Source: Helicobacter turcicus
GTDB lineage: Bacteria > Campylobacterota > Campylobacteria > Campylobacterales > Helicobacteraceae
Reading direction: 5' to 3'
DNA length: 64,000 nucleotides
NCBI RefSeq assembly: GCF_019711685.1
Contig: NZ_JAIGYQ010000003.1
Location: 1-64,000, forward strand
Part shown: one piece after another, positions 38,774 to 47,256 of the stretch
Numbering within the stretch: position 1 is the first letter of the stretch
Layout: every line of letters begins with the position of its first letter
The notes under the pieces: model-generated
The model's database searches: none
What the model was told of the DNA's origin: nothing
The model's input: only the letters and a program-made list of their open reading frames with translations
Position numbers and translations under genes: made by a program

Positions 38774-40330
38774 ATGAATCTCCCAAAAATTAGTGTTTGT
38801 ATCATTGCCAAAAATGCAGAATCCACTTTAAAGGAATGTTTGGAGTCTTTGACGTGTTTTGATGAAATTGTCTTAGTGGATAATAACAGCACAGATAGCA
38901 CGCAACAAATTGTTAAAGAATTTCATAAAACATATAAGAATCTTAAAGTCTTTGAGAGTGCATTTATCGGCTTTGGTGCGCTTAAAAATCTCGCAATCTC
39001 AAAAGCAAGTAATGCTTGGATTTTTAGTATTGATGCTGATGAGGTGTTTGATAAAAGTGCGCTTTTGGAACTTGCAACGTTAGAGTGGAGTGAAAATTTA
39101 GTGCTTTTAATGCCTAGAAAAAATCTTTATCGTAAGGAATGGATAAAGGCTTGTGGCTGGTATCCTGATTTTGTGCATAGGATTTTTAATAAAACACATA
39201 CGCAATTTAATGTAAATCTCGTGCATGAGAGCTTAGAAATCACTAAAGACACACAAGTTGTGAGATTAAAAAACGGGCTTTTGCACTATGCATATAATGA
39301 TATGGAGACACTGATTGCAAAAATGCAGCATTATTCAACATTATGGGCTAAGCAAAATCTTCATAAAAAGCATAGTTCTATGGCAACTAGCATTATCCAT
39401 GGGGGCTTTAAATTTATGCGGGATTATTGTATAAAAAAGGGCTTTTTGTATGGATATAAGGGGTTTATTATTAGCCTTTGTAATGGGCTTGGGGCATTTT
39501 TTAAATACGCAAAACTTTATGAAATGCAATGCGTAAAAAGTGTGAGTTTAATCATCACAACTTACAATCAAAAAGAGCGCTTAGCACTTGTTTTGGATTC
39601 TGTAAAACAACTAGAAGTTTTGCCTAATGAAGTGTTGGTTGCTGATGATGGAAGCAAGGAAGACACAAAAGAATTAATAGAATCTTATGCAAGAGATTTT
39701 CCATGCACTCTTAAGCACATTTGGCAAGAAGACAAAGGATTCCGCGCAAGTGCGATAAGAAATAGGGCAGTTGAGGCAGCAAATGGGGATTATATCATTA
39801 TGGTAGATGGGGATATGGTGTTAGAATCGCATTTTATTAAAGACCATTTGTATTTTGCAAAACCAAAGAGGCTTTTGCAAGGTTCAAGAGCACTTTTAGA
39901 TTCTGTGCAGACAAGAGATGTATTAGAGGGGGGGATTTGCAAGGTTTATGATTATAGGGGTTTTAAATCTAGACGTTTTGGGTGGTTATCGTATTTGCTC
40001 TGTGTAACTTCGGGCATTAGAAAAGATTTTTTTAAAAAGAATGATTTTATCAAGGGGACTAGAAGCTGTAATATGAGCTTTTATAGACAGGATTACTTGG
40101 AGATTGGTGGGTTTAATGAGAATTTCATAGGCTGGGGGAGAGAGGATTCTGAATTTGTGGCGCGATTTTTATTTAATGGTGGAGAGCTTAGGAGGCTAAA
40201 GTTTGGAGGAATCGCTTACCATTTGTGGCATTTAGAAAACAATAAAGAGATGTTGGAATCTAACCATCAAATTTATTTACAGACAATAAGGGAGCAAAAG
40301 ACACAATGGAAGATAGAAAAATTCTTTTAA
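38774..40330 (+). CDS. Bifunctional glycosyltransferase: two GT2 domains
   Basis: 518 residues. The first domain (1-250) is of the WaaE/KdtX kind: SVCIIAKNAESTLKECLESL, VLVDNNSTDST, FSIDADEVFD (DxD-type) and GWYPDFVHRIFNK. The second (about 258-515) is a classical GT2 with a C-terminal galactosyltransferase-like module: SLIITTYNQKERLALVLDSV, VADDGSKEDT, MVDGDMV and GWGREDSEFVARF. Both should act on lipid-linked or LOS-core acceptors. AGGAA precedes ATG 38774. A G7 run (39928-39934, LEGGI) is short and in frame. Overlaps the next gene by 25 bases. Confidence 0.8.
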   Translation: MNLPKISVCIIAKNAESTLKECLESLTCFDEIVLVDNNSTDSTQQIVKEFHKTYKNLKVFESAFIGFGALKNLAISKASNAWIFSIDADEVFDKSALLELATLEWSENLVLLMPRKNLYRKEWIKACGWYPDFVHRIFNKTHTQFNVNLVHESLEITKDTQVVRLKNGLLHYAYNDMETLIAKMQHYSTLWAKQNLHKKHSSMATSIIHGGFKFMRDYCIKKGFLYGYKGFIISLCNGLGAFFKYAKLYEMQCVKSVSLIITTYNQKERLALVLDSVKQLEVLPNEVLVADDGSKEDTKELIESYARDFPCTLKHIWQEDKGFRASAIRNRAVEAANGDYIIMVDGDMVLESHFIKDHLYFAKPKRLLQGSRALLDSVQTRDVLEGGICKVYDYRGFKSRRFGWLSYLLCVTSGIRKDFFKKNDFIKGTRSCNMSFYRQDYLEIGGFNENFIGWGREDSEFVARFLFNGGELRRLKFGGIAYHLWHLENNKEMLESNHQIYLQTIREQKTQWKIEKFF

Positions 40331-41371
40331 CCATTGGCGATATTACCATTAAAGGCGGAGCAGAACGTGTAGTGGTCAATCTCGCTAATGTGTTTGTAAG
40401 GGGGGGGGTATGATGTTGAGATTCTAAGCTTTTATAAGGGAGGAGAAAGAGAATCTTATGCGCTAGATTCTAGGGTGAAGTTGCGTTATTTAAATCAGAT
40501 CTCTATGGATAATAAGCGCAAGAGCCTTTTATACAGGCTTTTTTACAAGATTATTGAGAGCTATTGGCTAAATGCAAATTATAAGGACAAGGATTTTATG
40601 CTTTTTAATAATTCTCCGCATTTTCCGTTGTTTAAGCACAAGAATACGCACTATGTGAAGGTTATGCACACAATTTCTAAAGGGAGGTATTTAAGCCGTT
40701 ATAATTCCTTTGATACTTTAATACTTGTCTCAAGCGGGGAGCTAGAGTTTTGGCAAAAACATCATAAAAATGTGGTTGTGATTCCAAATTTCTTGTCAAA
40801 TATCCCAGAGGAGCGCACAGATTATGCGCAAAAATGTGTGTTAGCCATTGGGCGAATGACAGATGATGACGAGAAAGGCTTTAAGCGGCTGCTAGAGATT
40901 TGGAATCTTGTGTGTCAAAAGCAAAAGGATTGGAAGTTGCGCTTGATAGGAGAGGGAGAGAGTAGGGGTGCAATTGAAGCTAAGATTAGGGAGTTGCATT
41001 TAGAGGATTTTGTGAGTTTGGGAAATTTTACAGATAGGATTAGTGAGGAATATTTAAAATCTAGCATTTATTGCTTGACTTCTTATAGAGAGAGTTTTGG
41101 TATGGTGTTGGTTGAGTCCGCATCTTTTGGGCTTCCTTGTGTGGCTTTTGATGTTAAAACAGGACCTAGGGACATCATAGAGGATAAAAGAAGCGGATTT
41201 TTGATTTTAGATGGGGATTTGGAAGAATATGCAAGAGCTTTAACGGATTTAATGGAGAGTGAAAATTTAAGAAAACAAATGGGAGAGAGTGCAAAAGCAA
41301 GGGTTAAAGAGAAGTTTTCTAGGGAAGTTGTCATAGAAAAGTGGGAGAGGCTTTTTAAATCTTTTGATTAA
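40306..41371 (+). CDS. GT4 glycosyltransferase, phase-variable, OFF in this sequence
   Basis: Starts at ATG 40306, inside the end of the preceding gene: EDRKILLTIGDITIKGGAER and then VVVNLANVFVRGG. The G9 tract (40400-40408) at codon 32 leads to a TGA at 40411 (35 residues). With 8 or 11 G it reads on as YDVEILSFYKGGERESYALD to 41371 (354 residues), with the GT-B C-terminal half AIGRMTDDDEKGFKRLLEI, LIGEGESR and SASFGLPCVAFDVKTGPRD (nucleotide-sugar site). A paralogue lies at 43915-45071. Convergent with the GT8 gene (17-base overlap). Donor sugar unknown. Confidence 0.85.
40400..40408 (+). repeat. Poly-G tract, G9, in a GT4 gene
   Basis: Nine G follow GTAA. Eight or eleven join the two frames; nine gives a stop four codons on. 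Confidence 0.93.
41123..41206 (+). repeat. 84-bp near-identical direct repeat, copy 1
   Basis: Matches 44802-44885 with three mismatches by eye. It encodes the conserved GT4 stretch SFGLPCVAFDVKTGPRD plus the following VIEDKR segment. Nucleotide identity is much higher than in flanking parts of the two paralogues. Confidence 0.85.
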
Positions 41372-42656
41372 ATTTTTGCGTATTAAAACTTTCAAAATTC
41401 CTTTTGATTTTAAGTGCCTTTAGAAGCACACTTAAGGCACCTTTTTTGTGTTTTCTTGCATAGAGGATTGTCTCGCCTAAAATACAGCATAGTCCAAATA
41501 ACTCTTGTGGAACCTCTACGTTTAGATTCTTATCATTTTGTGGTGTTTTAATGAGTGCTTTTAGGGCAAAATACCCAGTTAGCTTTGAGGAGAGTTCAAG
41601 CACTTTAAAACCTAAAGAAGCAAAATGCAGATATTCTTTAATTGTATTTTTTGACTCTAGGAGTTCTTGGCTAAAGCTTGGTGTTTTTTTAGCATAATGC
41701 CACCAAAACGTATTAATATTTTCTCCCTTGCTATCTACATAGCTTTGCAAAAATTTCCATGGTTTTTCGCCATAATGGATAATTTTTGGATTTCTATAAC
41801 TCTCCATAAATTCCGCTCTAGTGCAGTTTAAGCGGTGCTTTTTCTCATCTTTGCAAATGCTTATGCAAAAGCTAATGGAAGAAAAATTATAAGCAATGGG
41901 AAGTTTTAAGAGCTTATCTTGCGGGATTGTGGCATTTAATAAATCTTGATCAGCAGCTTTAATGTAATAGCATTTTTTAGCAAGTGTTTCGCATTGTTCT
42001 TGGATTTTGTGTTTGCGGTAGGAGTTTGTATTGATGAGTAAGAATCCGGCGTTAAAATAATTATCATCAAAATTAAAAATAACGTTTTTGCCATTTTCTT
42101 TGTATTTGATTTTACGTTTTTTTGTCCCGGGATCATTGATGGCTGCTAGGATATTGTCTTTTAAATCTATGGCAAAAAGCTCTCTTAAATCACAAAGGCA
42201 GAGCATATCAGAATCTAAATAGAGGCATTTTGCAACAGAAGATTTTAGAAAAGAATCTAACCTTAAGCGATAATAGGTGAGATAATTGCTGTGTGCAGAA
42301 CCAGAGATTGGGAAGCTTGCAAATGCATCATCGGTCATAATGTGGATTAGAATTTCGCAAGGATAGATGGAATTTAGGGTGTTTTGGAGTTGTTTAAGTT
42401 TGTTTTGCGTTGCTTTAGAGATTGCATTGCTTAGAATGTGGAAGACATAGCCCTCTTGTTGTTCCTCTTTAGATAAGGTGTTAAAATCCCTATTTTTATA
42501 AGTGCTAAAGGAGCTGTTATTGGGAGCTTGGAAGCCTTCTTTTTGACAAAAGTCTTTAAAATTTAGTTTTGTGTTGGTGTTATGAATAATACTAGTGATT
42601 AAGACAGCGGTGTATTTGATATAGTTTTCATCTGCACTAAAGAGGATATGAAACAT
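41355..42656 (-). CDS. GT8-family glycosyltransferase
   Basis: 433 residues from ATG 42656, which has AAAGGA in front; the longer frame to 42701 lacks a ribosome site. Opens FHILFSADENYIKYTAVLITSI, with YLDSDMLCLCDLREL (DxD metal site, about 160), NDPGTKKRK, NAGFLLINTNSYRK, DQDLLNATI and IIHYGEKPW: the LgtC-like GT8 order. It probably adds a hexose to LOS or capsule. An inserted stretch (about 30-85) is unlike standard GT8. No poly-G tract, the only glycosyltransferase of the island without a run of 7 or more G. Confidence 0.85.
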   Translation of the reverse strand: MFHILFSADENYIKYTAVLITSIIHNTNTKLNFKDFCQKEGFQAPNNSSFSTYKNRDFNTLSKEEQQEGYVFHILSNAISKATQNKLKQLQNTLNSIYPCEILIHIMTDDAFASFPISGSAHSNYLTYYRLRLDSFLKSSVAKCLYLDSDMLCLCDLRELFAIDLKDNILAAINDPGTKKRKIKYKENGKNVIFNFDDNYFNAGFLLINTNSYRKHKIQEQCETLAKKCYYIKAADQDLLNATIPQDKLLKLPIAYNFSSISFCISICKDEKKHRLNCTRAEFMESYRNPKIIHYGEKPWKFLQSYVDSKGENINTFWWHYAKKTPSFSQELLESKNTIKEYLHFASLGFKVLELSSKLTGYFALKALIKTPQNDKNLNVEVPQELFGLCCILGETILYARKHKKGALSVLLKALKIKRNFESFNTQKFNQKI

Positions 42657-42843
42657 TGGAATCCTTTTTTTGAAATTATAATAATTTACTATAAATTTCA
42701 AATTATAGTGTTCTTAGTTTCTTGGCAAACCAAGCCCAAGCAAATATTGCACTTTGTGATTTAAAAATATTGTGGTAATTTGTTTTTGCAAATATATACT
42801 ATAATTTCGCAAACTAAGTGAAGCTATATTTGTAAAAAAAGAT

Positions 42844-42876
42844 AAATTATAAAATTATGCTAAAATGTTGGCTTTT
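42844..42876 (+). promoter_or_regulatory. Promoter-containing repeat, copy 1 (extended -10 TGC-TAAAAT)
   Basis: AT-rich block ending GTTGGCTTTT, with TGC at 42858-42860 and TAAAAT at 42861-42866. It closely resembles 46040-46073 upstream of wecB. A transcript would start near 42874, just before the AAAGGAG ribosome site of the GT2 gene. Confidence 0.55.
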
Positions 42877-43294
42877 TTAAAGGAGTGCTGTGTGGAGCAA
42901 GTGGGTGATGTGCAAGTAGGTGATGTGAAGGTTTCTATCATTATTCCTGTTTATAACACAGAAAAATACATTGCAGAAGCTTTAGAATCTTGCATTAATC
43001 AAACTTTACAAGAAATTGAAATTATCGTAGTAGATGATTGTGGAAGTGATAGAAGCATAGAGATAGCACAAGAATATGCAAATAAGGATTCTAGGATTAA
43101 AATCATCAAAAATGTAGAAAATCAAAAGTTAATGTTAGCGCGCTTTGAGGGGGCTAAAGTTGCAAAAGCGGATTATTATGTTTTTGGATTCTGATGATTT
43201 TTTGGAACTAAATGCGTGTGAAATTGCTTATTGTGCCTCTAAAGAAGGCTATTACGATCTTGTGAGTTTTGGATCTTATTCTTGGAGAGAGAGA

Positions 43295-43304
43295 GGGGGG
43301 GGGG
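43295..43304 (+). repeat. Poly-G tract, G10, first tract of the broken GT2 gene
   Basis: Ten G after GAGAGAGA; local frame continues across it. The same GAGAG context precedes the second tract of this gene. Confidence 0.95.
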
Positions 43305-43765
43305 TAGAAAAAAGTAAGCCCTTTATTGCTTATGGATATCAAAGCTTTCAGGCTTTAAGTATTTTTCAAAATGGTATTATGGGCTTAAAAATATGCATTG
43401 GAATATTTTTGGTAGATTAATTAAAAAAGAGATTTATGATTTAAGTTTGGAGTGTCTTGGTGTTGCGAATACAAAAGAAAAAATTAACTATGCAGAAGAT
43501 GTATTGGTAAGCTTTGCGATTTTTAATCATTGCAAGACTTTTTGTTTCTTGTCAGAGATTTTGTATTATTATCGTTACAATGCAGAATCTATTTCACGAT
43601 GCAAGTCTTTAGAAAATCTTAAACGCAATGCAAATGATTTTCTTAAGGTTATAAAAATTATGCAGAATTTCATTGCACATAACACTTGCGATAAAAGATT
43701 GGCAAAGGTTTTTGTTTCACAAGCAAAACACGAATATGGCATCTTAAATTATCATATAAGAGAGA

Positions 43766-43775
43766 GGGGGGGGGG
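43766..43775 (+). repeat. Poly-G tract, G10, second tract of the broken GT2 gene
   Basis: Ten G after AGAGA. Eleven would open a charged C-terminus ending at 43865; ten gives a hydrophobic 17-residue tail ending at 43830. Confidence 0.93.
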
Positions 43776-43914
43776 TATTTGTATATTTGGGATAAGTTTA
43801 TTTATGCAATCTATCGTAGGCTTTATGTAATAAGGCGCAAGATTAGAGTGAAATTTGGTTTGTAATGTAAATAAAGAGGTTTGGTAATGCAAGAGAATCA
43901 AAAAAAGGAATACA

Positions 43915-45071
43915 ATGAAAATATTATTAACTCTTGAAGACATGAGTCGGGGGGGGGGGCAGAACGCGTAGTTGCAAATCTTGCTAACGCATTTATACAA
44001 AGAGATTGTGAAGTCTGTGTTTATAGCATATATCCTAGCAAGAAGGGAAAAAAGGGCGATTTGCCATATAGCTACCATGAAAATATCAAATGTTATTTTA
44101 GTTTTGGTTACAACTTTATCAGCCTTAGAAAACCTAAAAGCAGTATGGAAAAAATTTTTCGTGAAATCTTGCGTATTTTTATCCAACCCATAAACGCATT
44201 TATAAAATGGAAAAAAATTAATGATTTCAAAAAGCTTGTTGCCTCATTTAAGCCAGATTTTATAATTCATAATGCGCCGACAGATATATTAGACAAAATT
44301 ACAAAAGATAAAATGGGAAGCATGAAAGTGGTGCATAATTGTTTTGATATCTATAAAAATTGGGATATAAAATTGGGGAATTTTCAAAATATTATCCTAT
44401 TAACCTCTCAAGAAATCAATAGATTTCAAGAGGAATATCCCAAAAGTAATTTTTATGTGATTCCAAATTTTTTGCCAGAGATTCCAAAAACTCATGCGGA
44501 ATATTCGCAAAAGATTGTGCTTGGTGTTGGTAGATTAGAGGAGCAAAAATGTTTCTCCCGCCTTATTGATATTTGGAGTTTTGTAATGCAAGAGGATGCT
44601 CTTAAAGAGTGGAAACTGCATATTGTCGGAGATGGACACTTAAAGCCACAAATTGAAGCAAAAATAGAGGCTTTAGGGCTTTGTAATTCTGTTGTTTTAA
44701 AGCCATTTACCAAAGAAATAGAAAAAGAATATTTAAACGCGAGTATTTATGTAATGAGTAGTCTTTTTGAGGGTTTGCCTATGGTATTATTAGAAGCAAG
44801 TTCTTTTGGGCTTCCTTGTGTGGCTTTTGATGTTAAAACAGGACCTAGAGACGTCATAGAGGATAAAAGAAACGGATTTTTGATTGAGGATAATGCTTGT
44901 TGGGAATTTGCAGAAAAATTAAAATTTTTAATGCAAGATAGAAATTTAAGAGAAGCTATGGGGAGAGAATCTAAAAGGATTACAAAAGAAAAATTTAGCA
45001 AAGAAATAATAATGCAACAATGGATAGAGTTGTTTGCTAAAATAAAAAAGGAGAAAAAGAATGCAGACTAA
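43915..45071 (+). CDS. GT4 glycosyltransferase, phase-variable, OFF in this sequence
   Basis: ATG 43915 has AAGGAA upstream. KILLTLEDMSRGG runs into the G11 tract (43949-43959) at codon 12, then CAG AAC GCG TAG: an 18-residue product. With 12 or 9 G the motif becomes GGAERVVANLANAFIQ and the frame stays open to 45071 (385 residues). C-terminal GT-B half: VLGVGRLEEQKCFSRLIDIW, HIVGDGHLKPQIEAKI, SSLFEGLPMVLLEASSFGLP. Paralogue of 40306-41371. Its stop overlaps the next start by 11 bases. An internal start at 44061 would lack the N-terminal acceptor domain. Confidence 0.86.
43949..43959 (+). repeat. Poly-G tract, G11, in a GT4 gene
   Basis: Eleven G after GAGTC, in the Gly-Gly of the GGAER motif. 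Nine or twelve are in frame. Confidence 0.95.
44802..44885 (+). repeat. 84-bp near-identical direct repeat, copy 2
   Basis: Partner of 41123-41206, same orientation, three mismatches by eye. Distance between copies about 3.7 kb. Confidence 0.85.
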
Positions 45072-46018
45072 ATGTATTTTGTGTGGTGGGAAGAGTAATC
45101 TTTTAGAAAAAGTGTCTAAACAAATTATAAAGAATCTTTATTTAGAGCGATTTAGCATTGATATTGATAGATTCATGCCTGATGATTTATATTATTATTC
45201 TTGTGAAGAATGTGATTTAAGGTTTTTTACAAATTTAGATGGAAGTTTTCCCGGTGGAGATGAAGCTTTTTATAATGTTTTAAATAAGCTAGATTGGTAT
45301 TATTCTTTAGAAAAATCAGAGTATGAGTATGTAAAAACTTTTATAAATGAGGATTCTAAAGTATTAGAAGTTGGTTGTGGAAAAGCAGCATTTTGTGAAT
45401 ATCTACCAAATGGTGCTAAGAAAAATTATGTAGGATTAGAATTTAGCACAGACGCAATTAAACAGGCACAATCAAGAGGCATCTCTATCAAACAAGCCTT
45501 TGTTGAAGACTATGCAGAGAGTGGGGGGGGGGCAATTTGATAGGGTTTGTAGCTTTCAAGTTTTAGAACATGTGAGCAATCCTTATAGTTTTTTAAACGC
45601 TCAAATTAAATGTCTTAAGAAAGGTGGACTTCTTTTTGTCGCTGTCCCAAGTGAAGAGGGCTTTATGCGTTATGTTTCAAATGAAATTTTAAATTGTCCG
45701 CCACATCATGTTTCTAGATACACAGATAAGGCTCTACATAAAATTGCAGAAATTTTCCAGCTAGAATTCGTAGAAATTTGGCATGAACCTTCCAATCTTA
45801 CGAAAACTAATTGGCAGAGAATGATTTTTGAAGCACGGGAATTTATTAAAAATGACAAATTAGTTTTAAGAGATGAGAAATATGAAGGAATCATGAAAAT
45901 CAAATGTATTCGTCGTTTAATGCATAGCTTTAACAAAAGATGGGCAAAATTCATAAATGTCAAAGTTCCAAATGACTATGGACATACTGTTGTTGCGGTA
46001 TATAAAAAGAAGTTCTAA
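45061..46018 (+). CDS. Class I SAM-dependent methyltransferase with N-terminal Zn ribbon, phase-variable, OFF here
   Basis: CILCGGKSN and SCEECDLRFF form a four-cysteine ribbon typical of methyltransferases acting on sugars in glycan loci. SAM motif I is KVLEVGCGKAAFCEYLP near residue 100. The G10 tract (45523-45532) at codon 155 leads to a stop at residue 160. With 9 or 12 G it continues QFDRVCSFQVLEHVSNPYSF and LKKGGLLFVAVPSEEGF to 46018 (318 residues). The OFF product keeps the SAM motif but lacks the second half of the Rossmann fold. Target sugar unknown. Confidence 0.84.
45523..45532 (+). repeat. Poly-G tract, G10, in a methyltransferase gene
   Basis: Ten G after AGAGAGT. Nine or twelve are in frame. 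Confidence 0.95.
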
Positions 46019-46039
46019 ATTCCGCCACTCCTTTTGTCA

Positions 46040-46073
46040 AAATTATAGAAAATATGCTAAGATGTCGGCTTTT
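46040..46073 (+). promoter_or_regulatory. Promoter-containing repeat, copy 2 (extended -10 TGC-TAAGAT)
   Basis: AT-rich block with TGC at 46055-46057 and TAAGAT at 46058-46063, ending GTCGGCTTTT. Resembles 42844-42876. Upstream of wecB by about 60 bases; AAGG lies about 10 bases before the wecB ATG. Confidence 0.55.
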
Positions 46074-46126
46074 AAAATCTTGAAATATATTTAGAGAGAT
46101 TTAGATCTCTTAAGGTAGCAAATCCA

Positions 46127-47256
46127 ATGAAAACCATTCTTGTTGTTTTAGGCACTAGACCTGAAGCTATAAAGCTAGCTCCTGTAATTTTAGAATTGCG
46201 CAATAATTCTGAATTTAAAGTTTTGGTTTGCAATACAGAACAACAAAAAGAGCTATCAAGGCAAACATTGGGGTATTTTGGAATTTGTGCCGATTTTAGC
46301 TTGGGTGTTATGCATCCAAATCAAACTTTAGCAGGTGTGCAGGCGCGAATTTTAGATTCCTTATGGGGGATTTACCAAAGCAATTCTATTGATGCTACGA
46401 TTATACAAGGTGATACAATGTCTGTATTTTGTGGTGCTTTGGTCAGTTTTTATAACAAGATTCCGATTTTTCATGTTGAGGCTGGATTAAGAAGCTATGA
46501 TAATTTTGAGCCTTTTCCAGAAGAAGCTATAAGACAAATGGTTGCGCGCATTGTAGATTTGCACTTTGTCCCAACACAAAAGGCTTATGAGGCTTTAGTA
46601 AAAGAGAATATCGCTAAAGATAAAATCTATATAACAGGAAATACAAGTATTGATGCTCTAAGACAGCTATCTAAGAGTGTATTAGAGCGGGGGGGGGGGG
46701 GCAAAAAACACTCAATTTACTTGGAATACGTTTAAATAATAAGCTAGTCTTCATCACAACACACCGCAGAGAAAATTTCGGGGAGAGATTACAAAGTATC
46801 CTCTTAAGCGTTAAAAAATTAGCACAAGAATTTTTAGACCATCAATTTGTTTTTCCCGTGCATCCAAATCCAAATGTGCAAAGTAAAGTTTTTGATTATT
46901 TAAAAGGGTTATCAAATGTTATTTTGACTAGCCCATTGGATTATCCAGAGACAATTTGTTTAATAAAATGCGCAAAATTGATATTGACAGATTCTGGTGG
47001 CATTCAAGAAGAAGCCCCTGCTTTTGGAAATCCTGTATTGGTTATGCGCTATGAAACTGAGCGAACAGAAGGCATTGAAGCAGGATTTGCTAAATTAGTT
47101 GGAACAGAACCGGATAGAATCTTAAAAGAGGCACACAAGATTTTGCGCTTAGATAAAGATAAAACACGACTTGATAGCAGTAGGAATCCTTATGGGGATG
47201 GATATGCGGCACTTAAGATACATTCTATTATTAAAAATTTTAAGGGGAGAAAATGA
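46127..47256 (+). CDS. wecB: UDP-N-acetylglucosamine 2-epimerase (non-hydrolysing), phase-variable, OFF here
   Basis: Makes UDP-ManNAc from UDP-GlcNAc. First Rossmann half: VVLGTRPEAIKLAPVILEL, IIQGDTMSVFCGALVSFY, HVEAGLRSYDNFEPFPEEA and ITGNTSIDAL. The G13 tract (46689-46701) at codon 188 falls between the two halves of the GT-B-like fold, and the present frame ends at residue 202. With 14 (or 11) G it reads QKTLNLLGIRLNNKLVFITT, HRRENFGER, HPNPNVQ and LTDSGGIQEEAPAFGNPVLV, to 47256 (375-376 residues, standard length). The OFF product lacks active-site residues of the second half. Confidence 0.92.
46689..46701 (+). repeat. Poly-G tract, G13, in wecB
   Basis: Longest tract of the window, after ATTAGAGC, the same context as the MBOAT tract. 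Eleven or fourteen are in frame. Confidence 0.95.

Larger units (their letters stand above)
42892..43865 (+). pseudogene. GT2 glycosyltransferase with two poly-G tracts and two further frameshifts
   Basis: GTG 42892 has AAAGGAG 6 bases upstream (ATG 42865 is also in frame). VSIIIPVYNTEKYIAEALES and IIVVDDCGSD are GT2. Near 43178-43186 the frame shifts: KADYY runs into a stop at 43192, while MFLDSDDFLEL continues in another frame. At 43385-43392 it shifts again (GLK to MHWNIFGRLIKKEIY). The first G10 tract (43295-43304, RERGGGVEK) is in frame locally. The second (43766-43775) diverts the C-terminus; 11 G would give YLYIWDKFIYAIYRRLYVIR to 43865. So tract changes alone cannot restore it, unless the other two shifts are sequence errors. 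Confidence 0.75.

Noticed and set aside
39928-39934. G7 run in the bifunctional GT2 gene as a further phase switch
   Set aside because: It is shorter than the other tracts and encodes ordinary Gly codons in frame; slippage at seven G is possible but not supported here.
43752-44186. Minus-strand frame of 144 codons across two G tracts
   Set aside because: It is the antisense of the GT2 C-terminus and the GT4 N-terminus, with no independent support.
44061-45071. Independent GT4 gene starting at 44061
   Set aside because: Codons from 43959 to 44061 in the same frame encode the conserved GT4 N-terminus, so this is the rest of the phase-variable gene from 43915.
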